A stretch of DNA of 7,646 nt, taken from the NCBI RefSeq assembly GCF_030525755.1, contig NZ_JAUNEC010000065.1, positions 1 through 7,646 of the forward strand. Reading direction: 5' to 3'. Source of the stretch: Alysiella sp. Its GTDB lineage: Bacteria > Pseudomonadota > Gammaproteobacteria > Burkholderiales > Neisseriaceae. How positions within the stretch are numbered: the first letter of the stretch is position 1; every line of letters starts with the position of its first letter. A program made the translations under genes and the position numbers. This document shows positions 5,694 through 7,646 of this stretch, one piece after another. The notes beneath the pieces were generated by a model. The model had not been told where the DNA came from. It searched no databases and was given only the letters and a program-made list of their open reading frames with translations.

Positions 5694-5722
5694 ATAATGG
5701 TGGCAAAATTGATGCTTATCAA
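5694..5722 (-). promoter_or_regulatory. Candidate fnr promoter overlapped by the FNR box
   Basis: Minus strand: TTGATA (5722-5717, 5/6 to TTGACA), a 17-bp spacer, CATTAT (5699-5694, 4/6 to TATAAT). The -35 is part of the FNR box, so active FNR would block polymerase. This is the autorepression arrangement known for E. coli fnr. An alternative -10, TATACA (5696-5691), would still leave the box over the -35 region. Confidence 0.45.
5709..5722. promoter_or_regulatory. Perfect FNR box between fnr and hemN
   Basis: TTGAT-GCTT-ATCAA matches the FNR consensus at all ten defined bases. Its centre (5715.5) lies about 41-43 bp upstream of the predicted hemN start (5757-5758), the class II activator position. 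On the other strand it covers the likely -35 of fnr. Anaerobic activation of hemN by FNR/ANR is established in other proteobacteria. Confidence 0.88.
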
Positions 5723-5745
5723 ATCCTGCGTAATAAACTGTAATC

Positions 5746-5751
5746 TATTTT
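5746..5751 (+). promoter_or_regulatory. -10 region of the FNR-dependent hemN promoter
   Basis: TATTTT matches TATAAT at four of six bases and sits at the distance expected downstream of an FNR box centred near -41.5. There is no good -35 hexamer, as is usual for FNR-activated promoters. The predicted leader is about 40 nt. Confidence 0.45.
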
Positions 5752-5796
5752 AACAAAATTTGTCCTAGAACAAAACATCAAACTTGAAGCCTTACT

Positions 5797-7245
5797 ATGA
5801 AAACCATACCACTTATTGTAACCGAACACACCGTTTTTGACCGCGAACTCATTGCCAGTTTACCTGCCAGCGGTCCACGTTACACATCTTATCCCACTGC
5901 TGACCGTTTTCACGCTGATTTCAGGCAGCCTCAATACGTTGACATATTGGAAAAAACATTAAGAAACAATGAAAAACCTGTTTCTCTATATGTTCATATT
6001 CCATTTTGCAATGTAATTTGTTATTACTGTGGCTGCAATAAGGTTATTACTAAAGACACCAGCAAAGCCGATATTTATCTGGATTATTTGACAAAAGAAT
6101 TCACCCTACTCGCGCCACATTTATACGGTAAACATAAATTGGCACAACTACATTTTGGTGGTGGGACACCCACATTTTTAGATGATGCACAATTAGAACG
6201 GGTATTCCAACTTATTGAGCAACATTTTGAATTGATGCCTGATGGGGAATATTCCATTGAAATTGACCCTCGCAAAGTGAGCCGTGAAAGCGTGTTTAAA
6301 CTGGCAAAATTGGGTTTTAACCGCATGAGTGTTGGTATTCAGGATTTTGACCCCAAAGTTCAGGCAGCCGTGAACCGTATTCAGACGCTCGAAGAAACTC
6401 GTGAAGTGATTGACGCTGCTCGTGAAGCGGGCTTCAAATCCATTAGCGTGGATTTGATTTATGGTTTGCCACATCAATCGGTTCAAAGCATTAAACCTAC
6501 TTTGGATACCGTGTTATCTGAACTTTCTCCAGACCGCTTGGCTTTGTATCACTATGCACATTTGCCACATATTTTTAAACCTCAGCGACGCATTGATACT
6601 GAAGCTGTACCGTCTAGCGAAGAAAAATTGGACATTTTGCAATATACGGTACAGCTTCTAGATGAGAAAGGCTATGTATTCATTGGTATGGATCATTTTG
6701 CTAAACCTGAAGATGAGTTAGCAATCGCACTCAAAGAAGGTCGCTTACAACGTAATTTTCAAGGCTACTCTACTCATGCCGATTGCGATTTGATTGCCGT
6801 TGGTGTGTCCAGTATCGGCAAAGTAGGTAATACATACAACCAAAACCAACGCGATTTGGAGGATTACTATGCTGCTTTGGATAGTGGTCAATTACCGATT
6901 ATGCGTGGCTATGCTTTAAATGAAGATGACTTACTGCGTCGTGACATTATTCAAGATTTAATGTGCCGTTTCGCTCTTAATTTTGATGACCATCTCCACA
7001 GGCTGCCTGAAATCATAAAAGAAAAATATTTAACACAAACTGAAAGCATATCACTTATTAGACACTATTTTGCAGCGGAGCTTGCTGACCTTGAGCAATT
7101 AGCGGAGCGTGGTTTGGTATTGATTGATGATAATGGCATTCGCGTTACACCTAAAGGGCGATTCTTAATCCGCAATATTGCTATGGTATTTGATTACCAT
7201 CTGCGCCATAAAGAGACACAAGCCACTTATTCCAAAACGGTTTAA
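5797..7245 (+). CDS. hemN: Oxygen-independent coproporphyrinogen III oxidase (HemN)
   Basis: Radical SAM enzyme that decarboxylates two propionate side chains of coproporphyrinogen III to give protoporphyrinogen IX without oxygen, in the cytoplasm. It has 482 residues; E. coli HemN has 457. The 4Fe-4S/SAM motif is CNVICYYCGC with C71, C75, C78 and C80, the HemN-type pattern including the extra fourth cysteine. RYTSYPTADRFH (28-39), HFGGGTPTF (119-127), DPRKVSRE, GVGIQDFDP-like (SVGIQDFDP), VDLIYGLPHQ and the HADCDLIAVGVSSIGK segment all fit true HemN, not the heme chaperone HemW. ATG 5797 is the earliest start, since an in-frame TGA lies at 5785-5787; the ribosome site is weak (GAAG). Three DUS or near-DUS lie in the coding region. 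The upstream FNR box implies anaerobic induction. Confidence 0.97.
   Translation: MKTIPLIVTEHTVFDRELIASLPASGPRYTSYPTADRFHADFRQPQYVDILEKTLRNNEKPVSLYVHIPFCNVICYYCGCNKVITKDTSKADIYLDYLTKEFTLLAPHLYGKHKLAQLHFGGGTPTFLDDAQLERVFQLIEQHFELMPDGEYSIEIDPRKVSRESVFKLAKLGFNRMSVGIQDFDPKVQAAVNRIQTLEETREVIDAAREAGFKSISVDLIYGLPHQSVQSIKPTLDTVLSELSPDRLALYHYAHLPHIFKPQRRIDTEAVPSSEEKLDILQYTVQLLDEKGYVFIGMDHFAKPEDELAIALKEGRLQRNFQGYSTHADCDLIAVGVSSIGKVGNTYNQNQRDLEDYYAALDSGQLPIMRGYALNEDDLLRRDIIQDLMCRFALNFDDHLHRLPEIIKEKYLTQTESISLIRHYFAAELADLEQLAERGLVLIDDNGIRVTPKGRFLIRNIAMVFDYHLRHKETQATYSKTV
5920..5931 (-). repeat. DNA uptake sequence (exact) within hemN
   Basis: Plus strand TTCAGGCAGCCT. In the hemN frame it encodes FRQP (residues 42-45), between the RYTSYPTADRFH motif and the radical SAM core. 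Confidence 0.88.
6359..6370 (-). repeat. DNA uptake sequence, 11/12 match, within hemN
   Basis: Plus strand TTCAGGCAGCCG, one mismatch at the outermost base. It is read in a different frame from the other hemN copies, within VQAAV. Confidence 0.6.
7000..7011 (+). repeat. DNA uptake sequence (exact) within hemN
   Basis: AGGCTGCCTGAA, encoding RLPE in the hemN frame (residues 402-405) in the C-terminal domain. Confidence 0.88.
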
Positions 7246-7251
7246 ATCCAT

Positions 7252-7289
7252 AAAAAATCCTGAAATTAATGTGTATTTCAGGATTTTTT
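7252..7289. terminator. Bidirectional rho-independent terminator between hemN and the SPOR gene
   Basis: AAAAAATCCTGAAAT (7252-7266) and ATTTCAGGATTTTTT (7275-7289) form a perfect 15-bp inverted repeat with an 8-nt loop. The ATCCTGAAAT core is followed by T6 on both strands. It lies 6 bp past the hemN stop and 12 bp past the stop of the convergent SPOR ORF, so it can serve both genes. Confidence 0.9.
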
Positions 7290-7301
7290 GCGTTTGTGGA
7301 T

Positions 7302-7568
7302 TTATTTTGACAATATGATTGAATCAATGCCATTTTCTTTCAAACGTATTACGGCTTTATTCGCTTCATTGTGATTGGTTGTTGCTACAACAGTACGATA
7401 AATAATTCGCCCGTTTGCATGATGTCCCATTTTAATTTGCGCATCATAAATACCCAATAATTTGGCTTTGCCAATTTGCTGCTGTGCCAAAGCTTCGTTT
7501 TTAAATGCACCAAATTGCACTTCCATACCTGCAGCTTGCACCTCTGAATAAGCAAAGTTATTTGCCAT
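7302..7568 (-). CDS. Small SPOR-domain protein without visible anchor, possibly a gene remnant
   Basis: 88 residues. Residues 16-88 resemble a single SPOR domain (peptidoglycan binding to denuded glycan at division sites): EVQFGAFKNEALAQQQIGKA at the start, then GRIIYRTVV and a final NEANKAVIRLKENGIDSIIL, the usual beta-alpha-beta order. SPOR proteins normally have an N-terminal signal or membrane helix followed by a linker. Here only 15 polar residues precede the domain, so the product would stay cytoplasmic. No good Shine-Dalgarno precedes ATG 7568. The same frame is closed upstream by TGA at 7587-7589, and beyond that lies a short start-rich stretch with a well-placed SD. The ORF may be intact but unusual, or the surviving C-terminal part of a broken gene. 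The SPOR assignment is by eye and moderately firm. Confidence 0.65.
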   Translation of the reverse strand: MANNFAYSEVQAAGMEVQFGAFKNEALAQQQIGKAKLLGIYDAQIKMGHHANGRIIYRTVVATTNHNEANKAVIRLKENGIDSIILSK

Positions 7569-7586
7569 TTTTAATGCAAATATCTT

Positions 7587-7610
7587 TCACATTTTTTTTA
7601 TCATTTTCAT
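7587..7610 (-). other. In-frame mini-ORF upstream of the SPOR gene
   Basis: From ATG 7610 the codons read MKMIKKM then TGA, in the same frame as the SPOR ORF seven codons further on. AAGG (7612-7615) is 7 nt before the second ATG (7604), better placed than anything before ATG 7568. This could be the old N-terminus of the SPOR gene cut by a nonsense codon, or a leader peptide. Confidence 0.35.
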
Positions 7611-7646
7611 ACCTTAAATGATATGGTGATTTCAAACTAAAATAGG

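Noticed and set aside
6084..6486. Minus-strand ORFs of 80 and 97 codons opposite hemN
   Set aside because: They are shadows of the hemN coding frame, with no ribosome site or recognisable domain.
7592..7599. A8 tract as a phase-variable frameshift in the SPOR gene
   Set aside because: Neither a gain nor a loss of one base joins the upstream start to the SPOR frame; both run into early stops.
1..7646. CRISPR array, tRNA, rRNA, insertion sequence, phage or defence genes
   Set aside because: No spaced direct repeats, RNA-gene sequences, transposase motifs or terminal repeats were seen. The only dispersed repeat is the DUS.

Overview
The window comes from a chromosome of the family Neisseriaceae, most likely Simonsiella or a close relative. 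The main reason is a repeated 12-mer, AGGCTGCCTGAA, present as six exact copies and three one-mismatch copies on both strands. This is the Simonsiella-type dialect of the neisserial DNA uptake sequence (DUS). The moderate-to-low GC content and the gene families fit this.

Layout, left to right. Positions 1-1361 (minus) hold purH, cut off by the window edge (453 of roughly 525 codons). Positions 1416-2276 (minus) hold folD, 54 bp upstream of purH and probably co-transcribed with it. FolD makes 10-formyl-tetrahydrofolate, the formyl donor used by PurH. Positions 2365-3789 (minus) hold a polytopic sodium:proton antiporter of the ion-transporter superfamily, separated from folD by a hairpin built from two inverted DUS. 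Positions 3990-4676 (minus) hold a seven-helix Bax inhibitor-1/YccA-type membrane protein, followed by a second inverted-DUS terminator. Positions 4939-5664 (minus) hold fnr, the oxygen-sensing [4Fe-4S] regulator. Divergent from it, 5797-7245 (plus) holds hemN, oxygen-independent coproporphyrinogen III oxidase, ended by a bidirectional terminator. Positions 7302-7568 (minus) hold a small orphan SPOR-domain ORF that lacks a membrane anchor.

The clearest regulatory feature is a perfect FNR box (TTGAT-N4-ATCAA) at 5709-5722 between fnr and hemN. It is placed to activate anaerobic heme synthesis (hemN) and to overlap the likely -35 of fnr, which would give autorepression. A second, 9/10 FNR-like site lies next to a T12 tract in the leader of the Bax inhibitor gene.

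I see no CRISPR array, tRNA, rRNA, insertion sequence or phage gene. This is mainly core housekeeping DNA. The points worth a second look are in the control regions and in the unusual 5' end of the SPOR gene. No intergenic gap exceeds 300 bp; the largest, 4677-4938, is described through its individual features.
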